From Chitinophaga flava (lineage in GTDB: Bacteria; Bacteroidota; Bacteroidia; Chitinophagales; Chitinophagaceae): a stretch of 64,000 bases of DNA. The stretch covers positions 496,001 through 560,000 of the forward strand of contig NZ_QFFJ01000002.1 in the NCBI RefSeq assembly GCF_003308995.1, written 5' to 3'. The translations under genes and the position numbers were made by a program. Of the stretch, positions 18,943-28,273 are shown one piece after another (within the stretch, counting starts at the first letter, position 1; each line of letters begins with the position of its first letter). The notes beneath the pieces are model-generated. The model did no database searches. It was not told the DNA's origin and saw nothing but the letters and a program-made list of their open reading frames with translations.

Positions 18943-21900
18943 ATGAGAAATTATACGCTTTCGTTTATTCACAAAACCTCCGTCATGTTGGTTTTACTGC
19001 TGATGCTGGCCTTCCGGCTGTCAGCACAAACCGACGTCGCCATCGGCAATGATCCGACAGGGAACTCCAGTACCGGATATCCCTGTCCGTTGCAGGATTA
19101 TTATGAAGGGAACAGGGCGCAGTACCTGTTTAAAGCTTCAGAACTGACGGCCGCCGGCATGGGGCCGGGATTTATCTCCGGTATCAAATTCCTGGTTAAA
19201 AACCTGAATGGTACCGACCTGATAGAGCAGTATGGCATCAGTATTGGCACTACGACCGTCAGTACCCTCGATGACAACAGCTGGGTACCCGGTGCTACCG
19301 TGGTACGAACTCCCGCAGACTACGCGCCTGTAACGGGAGTGAACAGCTTCCCGTTCACCAGCAATTTTTTCTGGAATGGAACGGACAACATTATCGTAGA
19401 AGTTTGTAGCGGTTCGCCTATCAGCACCACTGGCACCTTCTACTCCAATAACCCTGAAGTTCCGTTTACCACCGGCCTTTCGTTCAATGCTTCCCATACC
19501 TACCGGGCGGATGATGAAGATAACCTCTGCGGTACTACCAGTACCACCAACAATGGTTCCATGACCACCCGTCCCAATATCGTATTTACCTGGGTGCCTG
19601 CTGCTGCCTGTACAGGCACACCTACAGCAGGTACAGCAGCTACAGATGTTACCAGCGTTTGCCTGAATTCCACGTTTAACCTCAGACTCAATGGCGCCAC
19701 TGTTGCGTCCGGACTTACCTATCAATGGCAGCAGTCAGCCGACAATGCCACCTGGACCAACATCACAGGAGCCACCAACAGCCAGTATACCGGTACACAA
19801 TCTGCCAGTACCTGGTATCGTTGTGTGGTGACCTGTACAGCCAGCACCCAGAGTGCCAACTCTACCAGCGTAAATGTAACCTCTCCATCACTGGTAGGTG
19901 GTACTTTCTCTATTAACAAAGGATTGCCCACAGGTGGTACCAACTTTGCTTCTTTCAATGATGCCTATAACTATCTCAAATGTGGTATCAATGCTGCAGT
20001 TATATTCAATGTAGTGGCAGGCTCCGGCCCCTACAACGAACAACTCACCATCAAACCCGTACCTGGCGCCTCCGCTACCAATACCATCACCTTTAACGGT
20101 AACGGAGATACGCTGACATTCAACGGTACTTCTTCCAACAGAGGAGTGATACAGCTGGATGATGCTGACTATATCACTTTTAATAACCTGGTGATAAAAG
20201 CCAAAGGTAGTGGCAGCTCCGGTTATGGATGGGGCGTATTCCTCACCAATGATGCCGATTACAATACCATCAGCAACTGTACCATCCTGGTGGATTCTGT
20301 TTCTACCAGCAGCAGTAACTACGCCGGTATCGTGATCAGCAGTTCTTATACATCTTCCACTATTTCCGGTGATGCCAAATGCGATTTTAATACATTCAAT
20401 AACAATAAGATCGTAGGTGGTTATTACGGTATTACCATGTCTGGCAGCAGCACGATGGCCAATGGCAACAACCGTATCACCAACAATACCATTACCGAAT
20501 TCTATTATGCTGGTGTTAATATCAGCGGATCATTTAACACGTTAGTTGAAAATAATATCATCAGCAGACCTGCACGTTCTGTCGTGTCTACCTTCTATGG
20601 TATTTATTTATCCAGTCTCAACACGAAAGCCAATATCACCCGCAACAGGATCACCAATCCTTTCGGCGGATCTCCCAACAGTACCAGTGCCAGTTATGGT
20701 ATCTATTTCTCCAGTGCCAAAGCATTTACGCAACTGGAAAACGTAGTGTCCAACAACCTGATGTACAACTTTACCGGTAAAGGCGATGCCTATGGTATCT
20801 ACAACTACGGTTCTGACAACGTATGGTACTATCATAATACCATTGCGCTGGATGGTACTTCCACCAGCTCGACCACTTATACCACCAGAGGTTTTTATCA
20901 GACTACCAAAGCAGATGGTATTGAATTTCTCAATAACATCATTGCAGTAACCCGCGGTGGTGGCGGCAGCAAGTATGCTGTATATTTCAGTGCCACTACC
21001 AGTACCATTCATGCCAACAATAATATCTATTTTATGTCGGCGCCGGGTGGTACCAGTTATACCGGTTACTTTACAACCAATCGCAGCACATTGCTCGACT
21101 GGCAGACTGCTTCATCGCAGGATACTGTGTCGCTGGCTTCTAATCCGTTGTTTGCAGGACCTGCTTCGGGAAATTATCAACCAACCAGTGCATCTGTTGA
21201 TAACAAAGGATTCCCGGTGGGCATCGCTGTTGATATCAACAATAATACCCGCAGCACGACCACGCCAGACATCGGTGCTTATGAGTTCACACCAGGCCCT
21301 TGTGTCACGCCGCCACTGGCCGGCGATGCTACTGTGGGAGCAACGCCCGTATGCGTAACCCGTAAAGTGGCATTCAGTCTGATCAACAACAGTATCGGGC
21401 TGGGACAAACCTATCAATGGGAGAGTGCTACTACTGCCGCAGGTCCTTATACCGCGGTAGGTAATCCGCTTACCAATCCGGATACGGTTATCACGGCAAC
21501 GACTACACTGTATTACCGTGTGGCTGTCACCTGTAGCGGTAATACGGCTTATAGCACGCCGGTACTGCTGACTGTAAATCCTGCTTTCCCGGGTGGTACT
21601 TATACCATCAATAGGGGAGCACCCGCCAGCGCTACCAACTTCGTCAGCTTTAATGCTGCCAAGGCAGCCATGGAATGCGGCATCGCCGGTCCGGTGGTAT
21701 TCAACGTAGTACCAGGTTCCGGTCCTTACAAGGAACAGCTGATACTGGATTCCATTTCCGGTATGTCATCTGTTAATACCATCACCTTTAACGGTAACGG
21801 TGATACGATCCGCTTTGCTGCTACAGATGATAATGAAAGGGCTGTTATCAAACTTCGTGCAGCCGACTACGTTACCTTCGATAGCCTGGTGATAGATGCC

Positions 21901-24900
21901 AGAGGCGGTAGTAATGGTTATGGCGTGCATATCCTCAATAATGCCGATAACAATACCATCAGCCGTTGCCGCATAATGGTAGATACTGTTTCCACCAACT
22001 CCGGACTGGCAGGTATTGTGATCAATGGTGGTGATGGCAGCGTCAGCACCAGCACCAATAACCTTTGCGACAGCAACGTGGTGCGTGGCAATAATATCCT
22101 CGGTGGTTATTATGGCGTGGTGATTTATGGCGCTAATGCGGCTCCACCCACCAATAACCGGATAGAAAACAATACCATCCGTGAATTCTATTCATATGGT
22201 ATTTCGTTGTCTAACACAGTTAACACAGTGGTAGATCACAACGATATCTTCCGCCAGAACCGTATCAACATATCTTATTCCAGCTACGGTATCAGTGTGA
22301 GCAGCAGGGGAGATGGTGTGGTACTCAATGGTAACCGCATTCATGCCCTGTTTAACGCAACGCAGGGAACAACCAACTCCTTCTATGGTATTGAGTTTAC
22401 CAGCGCCAGCGCTACTGCGGCAAGTCCTGCCCGGATTATCAATAACCTTATCTATGATATCCGTGGTGCAGGTACACAACGTGCCTTCTACAATTACAAT
22501 AGCAGCTTTACACTGTATTACCACAATACCGTAGCGCTGAATGATGCCCTGAATACAGGTAACGCTGAAACAACCGGCTTGTATCAATCCAGCTCTCCAT
22601 CAGGTATCCGTTTCTATAATAACATCCTCGACATCAGTCGTGCCGGCGGTGGCAGCAGAACTGGTCTGTCTATCACCAGTGGCACCGACTTTAAGTCTGA
22701 TTACAACGATATCTTTGTGAAGAGTGCCCGCAATACCGCCTATACCGGTAATAACGGCACCAACTATGTAACCCTCGCCGACTGGCGTGCAGGGGCTAAG
22801 CTCGACAGTAACTCCCTGGCAGTGTCTCCTGTATATGCAGATCCGGCCAGCGGTAATTTCGCCCCTGTTATCTCTCCGCTCGACAACAGCGGTACACCGG
22901 TAGGCGTAACCACAGACATCCTGAACGTTACCAGAAGTACTACCACACCGGATATGGGTGCTTATGAAATCAGCATACCGGATTGTACTTCTCCGCCAGT
23001 AGCAGGTGCTGCTACAGTAGTTCCTACTACACCTGTTTGTATGGGTGATGCCATTAAGCTGGACCTCACCGGTAACAGTAAAGGTGGTCATCAGACCTAT
23101 CAGTGGCAGGCAGCTGCCAGCCTCACAGGCCCATGGAAAAATGTGAGTGACACTCAATATGTCAGCCTGTTTAATACTGTGGCCGGAGCAGAAAAATACT
23201 TCCGTTGTGCGGTGGTGTGCAGCAACAGGGATACCGTGTATTCTACACCGGTGGCTGTTAACCTGAACGATCCGCTGTTGTCCGGTTTTTATACCATCAA
23301 CCCGGCGTTACCCACCAGTACTACCAACTTCCAATCATTTGCCAGTGTGGTATCCAAACTGGAATGTGGTATCGCAGGTCCTGTGTGGTTCCTCGCCGCC
23401 AATGGTACCTATAATGAACAGCTGACCATGCGTAAAATACCCGGATCTTCTGCTGTCAACAGGGTGACCTTCACCAGCGCTTCCGGTAATGCAGCCGATG
23501 TAACCATTTCCTACAACGGTACATCAGCGCTCAATTATGTGTTGAAACTGGATAGTGTGAATTATGTGACCTGGAAAACAATCACATTCAAACCTATCAA
23601 CACTACCTACGCGCGTGCCATTGAATTTGCCAAGGGTGCGTCCTGGGATAGTATACAAAACTGTAACATCACCCTGCCAGTGGCGACTTCCGCCACCACC
23701 AACAGTGCCGGCATATATGCCAGTGGTACTACCGGTGAAGGCAATGTGATTGTTGGTAATACCATCACTGAAGGATCTAACGGCGTTTACTGGACCAACA
23801 CCTACAGTGTCGTTTCTCCGGGTATAACCATTGACAGTAATACCATCAACCGCACTTACAACTATGGTATTTATACTTCTTATGTAAATAAGGTGCTGGC
23901 CCGCAAAAACACTATCAATCTGAGTGGTACGCTGGCTTCTACTTCCTATGGTATTTACGCCGAAGAACTTGACTCTCTTGTTAGCATAGTACGCAATAAG
24001 ATCAACGGCAGCAATACCGCTTCTAAAATATATGGCGTGTATCTCTATTATTGCCAGCCACCTGCAGGATCTATGAGTACCGTTAACGGTAATGAGATCT
24101 ATGCACGTACCGGTAATACAGGAGAGCTGAGAGGTCTTACCCTCACTTCCACTAACCGTATCGATGTGGTGAACAACGTGGTAAGTATTCGTACTACCGC
24201 TACTAATTCGTATGGTATTTACAGTGAGTATGGTAATAACCTCAATTATCTCAACAACAGTGTGCTGAACAATTCTACCAGCACCAGCAACAACTATGCG
24301 GCTTATTTCTCGCACAGTTATTCTTCCGCTTCACCGGTGAAGGTGCGCAACAACATCTTCGCGGCTGATACCGGCAGGGCCATGTATATCGCTAATCCGA
24401 ATTATATCAACAGCGATTACAATACACTGTACACTACCGGCTCTGTGCTGGTGCGTCAGAACACACCTGCCGCCAGTTATGGAACCCTGGCCACTTACCG
24501 TACCGGCAGCGGACTGGATATTTATTCCATCGTGTACAAACCGGCTTTTGTTAGTCCTGATGATCTGCATCCGAAGCTTACCGATCCGGAAGTATGGGCT
24601 ATCCATGGCCGTGGTGTACAGGTGCCTAATAACAACAAAGACCTGAATGGTGATCCAAGGCCTGTGACCCTGCAGGAAGGTGTACCGGATATGGGTGCTT
24701 ATGAATTCCTGCCCACTTCAGTGCCACCGGCATTGCCTGCCTTCCCGGCAGTACCGGCGCCTGGCGTTACCCAGACATTTATGTTTGGTACCGATACCGT
24801 TACCAAAATCACCTGGAACAATGCCACATTACCGTCTAACATGACTGTAAGGCGCTACTCCGGTGTGAAACCACCGAATATCGCCCCTGGCACTGACTTT

Positions 24901-27885
24901 ATGTATTTCTATACTGATGTAGACGTAACTCCGTCCAGTGGTGTGTACAACTTCAATATCCAGCAGTTCTATCTCGATCCATGGCAAGGTTATATCAAAC
25001 GACAGAAAGATATCCGACTGGCAAGAACCGACAGTACAGACAAATGGATCGTTGATTCACTGAGCTTAGTCAATACATCCACTAAGGTAATCAGGGATAG
25101 TAGCCTGCATTACTTCGATAAATTCACCGGCCTGAATGGAGGTTCCAACACGCCGCAATTATTGCAGCCTGCAGACAGCTCCAACAGAGGTACCCGCTTC
25201 TGGGTAGGTTATGGTCACCATCAGTTCTTTACCGGCGATAACAGCCAGCAGATGGTGCTGTACCTGAATGCGAAGGATTCGTCCAATGTAACCGTGAAGA
25301 TCAATGGTACTACCTGGGAACGTACCTATCGTATCCCGGCCAATACTACCATTACTACTGAAACACTGCCTAAAATAGGTATGAATGATGCCCGCCTGCT
25401 GGACGAAGGATGGTCTGACAGAGGTATCAGTATCGAAAGTGATGTGCCCATTGTTGCCTATGCACATATCTATGGCAGTGCATCTTCAGGTGCTACCATG
25501 TTGTTGCCGGTGGGTACTTACGCCTACGATTATTATGCAATCTCTTCCCGTCAGAACTATGGTACAGACACGTATTCCTGGTTCTATGTGATGGCAGAAT
25601 ATGATAACACAACAGTGGAAATCACGCCCAGCGTGCCTACCCTGGGTGGCAGACCTGCCAAACAGACCTTTACCGTGACGTTGAACAGAGGAGAAGTATA
25701 TCAGGTATTAGGCGCCTTAAAAGCCGGTTCAGAAGGATATGACATTACCGGCAGCCATGTTAAATCAATCGTTAACAGCGATGGTAAATGTTATCCGATG
25801 GCGGTGTTCTCCGGCAGTAGCCGTACAGGCATCGGATGTGGTGGCAGCCCGGGAAGCTCAGGGGACAACCATATACAACAGAACTTCCCTTCACAGGCCT
25901 GGGGTAAAAAATACCTGACAGCGCCTACATCAAACAGCAGTGGTGCCAACTCACTGATGACGAACATATACCGCATTATGGTGAAAGATGCCAGCACCAA
26001 TGTGAAACTGAATGGTCAGTTGCAACAGCGGACAACGCTGGTTGATAACAGATACTATCAGTACGAAAGTAATACAGCTGATTATATCGAAGCTGATCAG
26101 CCGGTGATGGTGGCGCAGTATATGGCTTCCAGTGGCTATTGTCCTAATACAGGTGGTGATGGTGACCCTGAAATGATTTATATCAGCCCGCTGGAACAGG
26201 GTATCAAAGCGGTAGGTCTTTACCGCACCAACCTGGAATCTATCAGAAGTAACTATCTGACCCTCATCATACCAACAGGAGGATTGAGTTCTTTACTGAT
26301 CGACGGCAGTACTATCTATGATTACACCTATCCTCACCCTAACCTGAACGGTTATACGGTGGTTGTAAAAAGGTGGATGGCTGCGCCTGCACAATGTAAT
26401 GTGTCCAGTGATTCCGCCTTTACAGCCATTACCTATGGCTTGGGCAGTGTGGAAAGCTACGGTTACAATGCCGGAACATTGGTGAAGAACCTCAATATCC
26501 TGCCTGGTTTCAGCAACGTGCTGAATCCAACCAGTGGCAGCAACAACACTTATACCTGCGTGAAAACGCCGTTCCGCTTCTCCATGCTGATACCGGTGAA
26601 ACCCACCGCTATTACCTGGAAACTCAGCGAGGTGAAAAACATGGCTCCTGCGGTAGACGTAGTACAAAACAATCCGGTGCCGGTAGATTCTATCGTTGCC
26701 AACGAAAGGAAATATTATCGTTATGTATTGCCGGATGATTATGTATTCTCTGTGCCAGGTATCTACAACGTGCCTATCCGTATCTCACATCCGGATATAG
26801 AAAGCTGCAGCAATAGTTTCGAAGCTGTACTGCCTATCAAGGTGATACCAGCTCCGGTAGTGGATTTCACTACTACCTATTCCGGTTGCGTAGGTGATGT
26901 GGCGCAGTTTGCGGGCAACGCTACTACCAGCAACAACGTTGCTATCAGTAAGTGGACCTGGAACTTCGGTGACGCTACATCTGGTTACCGTAAAGACACC
27001 ACCAAAACCTTCAGCAAACCGGGCATCTACAAAGTGAAACTCAACATCGTGGCGGCTGAAGGTTGTATCGGTGATACTACCAAGGACGTGGAAGTGTATA
27101 CACCTGGCGTTGCGGTACTGGTGAAGGATTCTATGACCGTGTGCAGTGGTTCTGATGCATCACTGGCCGTAAAAGATCCGGAAGCCGGTGTACTGTATAA
27201 CTGGTACGATGCACAAACTGGTGGTAATCTCCTGCATACCGGTAACACCTATACGATTACAGCGATTGGTGCAAGTGGTACCTATTATCTCGAAGCCATC
27301 AACCATGGATGTCCGGGTGCAACGCGTGCCAAAGCCATTGTACATGTGTTGCCATTGTTGACTACACCAGTGGTGAAAGTAGATACGATCGGCGTAAATC
27401 TGATCCGCTTCAAATGGGCTGCTGTGCCTAATGCTACGGGTTATGAAGTATCACTGGATGGTGGCCTCAACTGGACGCTGCCATCTTCCGGAAGAGAAGG
27501 TCTGGAACACCTGGTGTCTGGCCTGCAGCCTAACCAGACAGTGAAACTGATCGTGAAAGTAAAAGGTTGCGAAGAAAAGATATCAGATCCGGCAGAAGGT
27601 AAAACATTGCCAGACGGTATCTACATCCCGAATGCATTCACACCTAACAATGATGCGAAGAATGATGTGCTGAAAGTATACGGTTACATCATCAGCAAAA
27701 TACACATAGCCATTTTTGATCAGTGGGGTGAGAAGGTGTTTGAGTCCAACAGCCAGGAAACAGGCTGGGACGGCACCTACAAAGGTAAGGCGATGCCTTC
27801 CGGTGTGTACATCTATGTATGTCACCTTGTACTGAAAGATGGAACCAGTGTGGAAAAGAAAGGTGTAGTGAACCTGATCCGATAA
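18943..27885 (+). CDS. Giant T9SS-secreted surface protein with three beta-helix modules and gliding-motility-type C-terminal domain
   Basis: 2980 residues. Order: signal peptide (about 1-28); beta-rich head to about 230; three tandem modules of ~555 residues, each an Ig-like segment (YQWQ...YRC) plus a right-handed parallel beta-helix opening GTxTIN and closing with (D/M)GAYEF/I; an IgGFc-binding-protein-like domain about 2080-2520 (FWVGYGHHQFF); a PKD domain about 2637-2720 (WNFGDATSGYRKDTT); an Ig-like domain about 2725-2805; a fibronectin-like domain; and a final ~80-residue CHU_C/gliding-motility sorting domain (YIPNAFTPNNDAKNDVLKVY, GWDGTYKG). The C-terminus predicts T9SS export and surface anchoring. 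Likely an adhesin or carbohydrate-binding surface filament; no catalytic residues can be named. Confidence 0.88.
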   Translation: MRNYTLSFIHKTSVMLVLLLMLAFRLSAQTDVAIGNDPTGNSSTGYPCPLQDYYEGNRAQYLFKASELTAAGMGPGFISGIKFLVKNLNGTDLIEQYGISIGTTTVSTLDDNSWVPGATVVRTPADYAPVTGVNSFPFTSNFFWNGTDNIIVEVCSGSPISTTGTFYSNNPEVPFTTGLSFNASHTYRADDEDNLCGTTSTTNNGSMTTRPNIVFTWVPAAACTGTPTAGTAATDVTSVCLNSTFNLRLNGATVASGLTYQWQQSADNATWTNITGATNSQYTGTQSASTWYRCVVTCTASTQSANSTSVNVTSPSLVGGTFSINKGLPTGGTNFASFNDAYNYLKCGINAAVIFNVVAGSGPYNEQLTIKPVPGASATNTITFNGNGDTLTFNGTSSNRGVIQLDDADYITFNNLVIKAKGSGSSGYGWGVFLTNDADYNTISNCTILVDSVSTSSSNYAGIVISSSYTSSTISGDAKCDFNTFNNNKIVGGYYGITMSGSSTMANGNNRITNNTITEFYYAGVNISGSFNTLVENNIISRPARSVVSTFYGIYLSSLNTKANITRNRITNPFGGSPNSTSASYGIYFSSAKAFTQLENVVSNNLMYNFTGKGDAYGIYNYGSDNVWYYHNTIALDGTSTSSTTYTTRGFYQTTKADGIEFLNNIIAVTRGGGGSKYAVYFSATTSTIHANNNIYFMSAPGGTSYTGYFTTNRSTLLDWQTASSQDTVSLASNPLFAGPASGNYQPTSASVDNKGFPVGIAVDINNNTRSTTTPDIGAYEFTPGPCVTPPLAGDATVGATPVCVTRKVAFSLINNSIGLGQTYQWESATTAAGPYTAVGNPLTNPDTVITATTTLYYRVAVTCSGNTAYSTPVLLTVNPAFPGGTYTINRGAPASATNFVSFNAAKAAMECGIAGPVVFNVVPGSGPYKEQLILDSISGMSSVNTITFNGNGDTIRFAATDDNERAVIKLRAADYVTFDSLVIDARGGSNGYGVHILNNADNNTISRCRIMVDTVSTNSGLAGIVINGGDGSVSTSTNNLCDSNVVRGNNILGGYYGVVIYGANAAPPTNNRIENNTIREFYSYGISLSNTVNTVVDHNDIFRQNRINISYSSYGISVSSRGDGVVLNGNRIHALFNATQGTTNSFYGIEFTSASATAASPARIINNLIYDIRGAGTQRAFYNYNSSFTLYYHNTVALNDALNTGNAETTGLYQSSSPSGIRFYNNILDISRAGGGSRTGLSITSGTDFKSDYNDIFVKSARNTAYTGNNGTNYVTLADWRAGAKLDSNSLAVSPVYADPASGNFAPVISPLDNSGTPVGVTTDILNVTRSTTTPDMGAYEISIPDCTSPPVAGAATVVPTTPVCMGDAIKLDLTGNSKGGHQTYQWQAAASLTGPWKNVSDTQYVSLFNTVAGAEKYFRCAVVCSNRDTVYSTPVAVNLNDPLLSGFYTINPALPTSTTNFQSFASVVSKLECGIAGPVWFLAANGTYNEQLTMRKIPGSSAVNRVTFTSASGNAADVTISYNGTSALNYVLKLDSVNYVTWKTITFKPINTTYARAIEFAKGASWDSIQNCNITLPVATSATTNSAGIYASGTTGEGNVIVGNTITEGSNGVYWTNTYSVVSPGITIDSNTINRTYNYGIYTSYVNKVLARKNTINLSGTLASTSYGIYAEELDSLVSIVRNKINGSNTASKIYGVYLYYCQPPAGSMSTVNGNEIYARTGNTGELRGLTLTSTNRIDVVNNVVSIRTTATNSYGIYSEYGNNLNYLNNSVLNNSTSTSNNYAAYFSHSYSSASPVKVRNNIFAADTGRAMYIANPNYINSDYNTLYTTGSVLVRQNTPAASYGTLATYRTGSGLDIYSIVYKPAFVSPDDLHPKLTDPEVWAIHGRGVQVPNNNKDLNGDPRPVTLQEGVPDMGAYEFLPTSVPPALPAFPAVPAPGVTQTFMFGTDTVTKITWNNATLPSNMTVRRYSGVKPPNIAPGTDFMYFYTDVDVTPSSGVYNFNIQQFYLDPWQGYIKRQKDIRLARTDSTDKWIVDSLSLVNTSTKVIRDSSLHYFDKFTGLNGGSNTPQLLQPADSSNRGTRFWVGYGHHQFFTGDNSQQMVLYLNAKDSSNVTVKINGTTWERTYRIPANTTITTETLPKIGMNDARLLDEGWSDRGISIESDVPIVAYAHIYGSASSGATMLLPVGTYAYDYYAISSRQNYGTDTYSWFYVMAEYDNTTVEITPSVPTLGGRPAKQTFTVTLNRGEVYQVLGALKAGSEGYDITGSHVKSIVNSDGKCYPMAVFSGSSRTGIGCGGSPGSSGDNHIQQNFPSQAWGKKYLTAPTSNSSGANSLMTNIYRIMVKDASTNVKLNGQLQQRTTLVDNRYYQYESNTADYIEADQPVMVAQYMASSGYCPNTGGDGDPEMIYISPLEQGIKAVGLYRTNLESIRSNYLTLIIPTGGLSSLLIDGSTIYDYTYPHPNLNGYTVVVKRWMAAPAQCNVSSDSAFTAITYGLGSVESYGYNAGTLVKNLNILPGFSNVLNPTSGSNNTYTCVKTPFRFSMLIPVKPTAITWKLSEVKNMAPAVDVVQNNPVPVDSIVANERKYYRYVLPDDYVFSVPGIYNVPIRISHPDIESCSNSFEAVLPIKVIPAPVVDFTTTYSGCVGDVAQFAGNATTSNNVAISKWTWNFGDATSGYRKDTTKTFSKPGIYKVKLNIVAAEGCIGDTTKDVEVYTPGVAVLVKDSMTVCSGSDASLAVKDPEAGVLYNWYDAQTGGNLLHTGNTYTITAIGASGTYYLEAINHGCPGATRAKAIVHVLPLLTTPVVKVDTIGVNLIRFKWAAVPNATGYEVSLDGGLNWTLPSSGREGLEHLVSGLQPNQTVKLIVKVKGCEEKISDPAEGKTLPDGIYIPNAFTPNNDAKNDVLKVYGYIISKIHIAIFDQWGEKVFESNSQETGWDGTYKGKAMPSGVYIYVCHLVLKDGTSVEKKGVVNLIR
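19640..24715 (+). repeat. Three tandem ~1.7-kb coding modules (Ig-like + beta-helix)
   Basis: Approximate modules 19640-21290, 21300-22975 and 22980-24715. Each opens with a Cys-containing Ig-like stretch and GGTFSIN/GGTYTIN/SGFYTIN, contains CGI(N/A)xxxxF, beta-helix rungs rich in N and YGI, and ends GAYEF or GAYEI. They have diverged at DNA level, so they are old internal duplications, not an assembly artefact. Confidence 0.8.
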
Positions 27886-27901
27886 CCGTAAATGATCTGT
27901 G

Positions 27902-28246
27902 ATGAAGAAGTATTTGCTTGCTTTCATAATAACAGCTGCGTTGCTGCATGGGCGTAAGGCCCATGCAGCAGCCTACAGCTGCCGCCAGGGAATAGACAGC
28001 CTCTTGAACAGTGCAAGGTCTATCGCCGCTTTCCCTAATCCGGTAACAGCTTCGCTGCATGTGCAATCCGTGAAAACGATGCGGGAGCTGGTGATTTATG
28101 CCCTGGACGGCAGGCAGGTAAGGAAGATACACACACCGGGCAAACATAACCTGGTGGAGGTATCCGGACTGGAACAAGGTCCTTATCTGCTGAAGGCCAT
28201 ATTTGAAGATGGGACAAGAACGTCAAAGATGATCATCAAACAATAA
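27902..28246 (+). CDS. Stand-alone type IX secretion sorting-domain protein
   Basis: 114-residue protein: signal peptide (about 1-22, ending RKAHAA), a ~17-residue linker, then a complete T9SS type A sorting domain (FPNPVTASLHVQ, LVIYALDGRQVRKI, LEQGPYLLKAIFEDG, SKMIIKQ). Nothing that could be cargo is present. The ATG at 27902 overlaps an upstream GTG by one base. It sits 16 bases after the giant protein and 27 before the next surface gene, so it is part of the surface operon. Whether it is a functional small protein or the remnant of a truncated cargo gene is open. Confidence 0.75.
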   Translation: MKKYLLAFIITAALLHGRKAHAAAYSCRQGIDSLLNSARSIAAFPNPVTASLHVQSVKTMRELVIYALDGRQVRKIHTPGKHNLVEVSGLEQGPYLLKAIFEDGTRTSKMIIKQ

Positions 28247-28273
28247 TCATTTCATGATGAAAAATTGTACAAG

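Noticed and set aside
19640..24715. Assembly duplication of the 1.7-kb modules
   Set aside because: The three copies differ throughout at DNA and protein level, consistent with old internal duplication.
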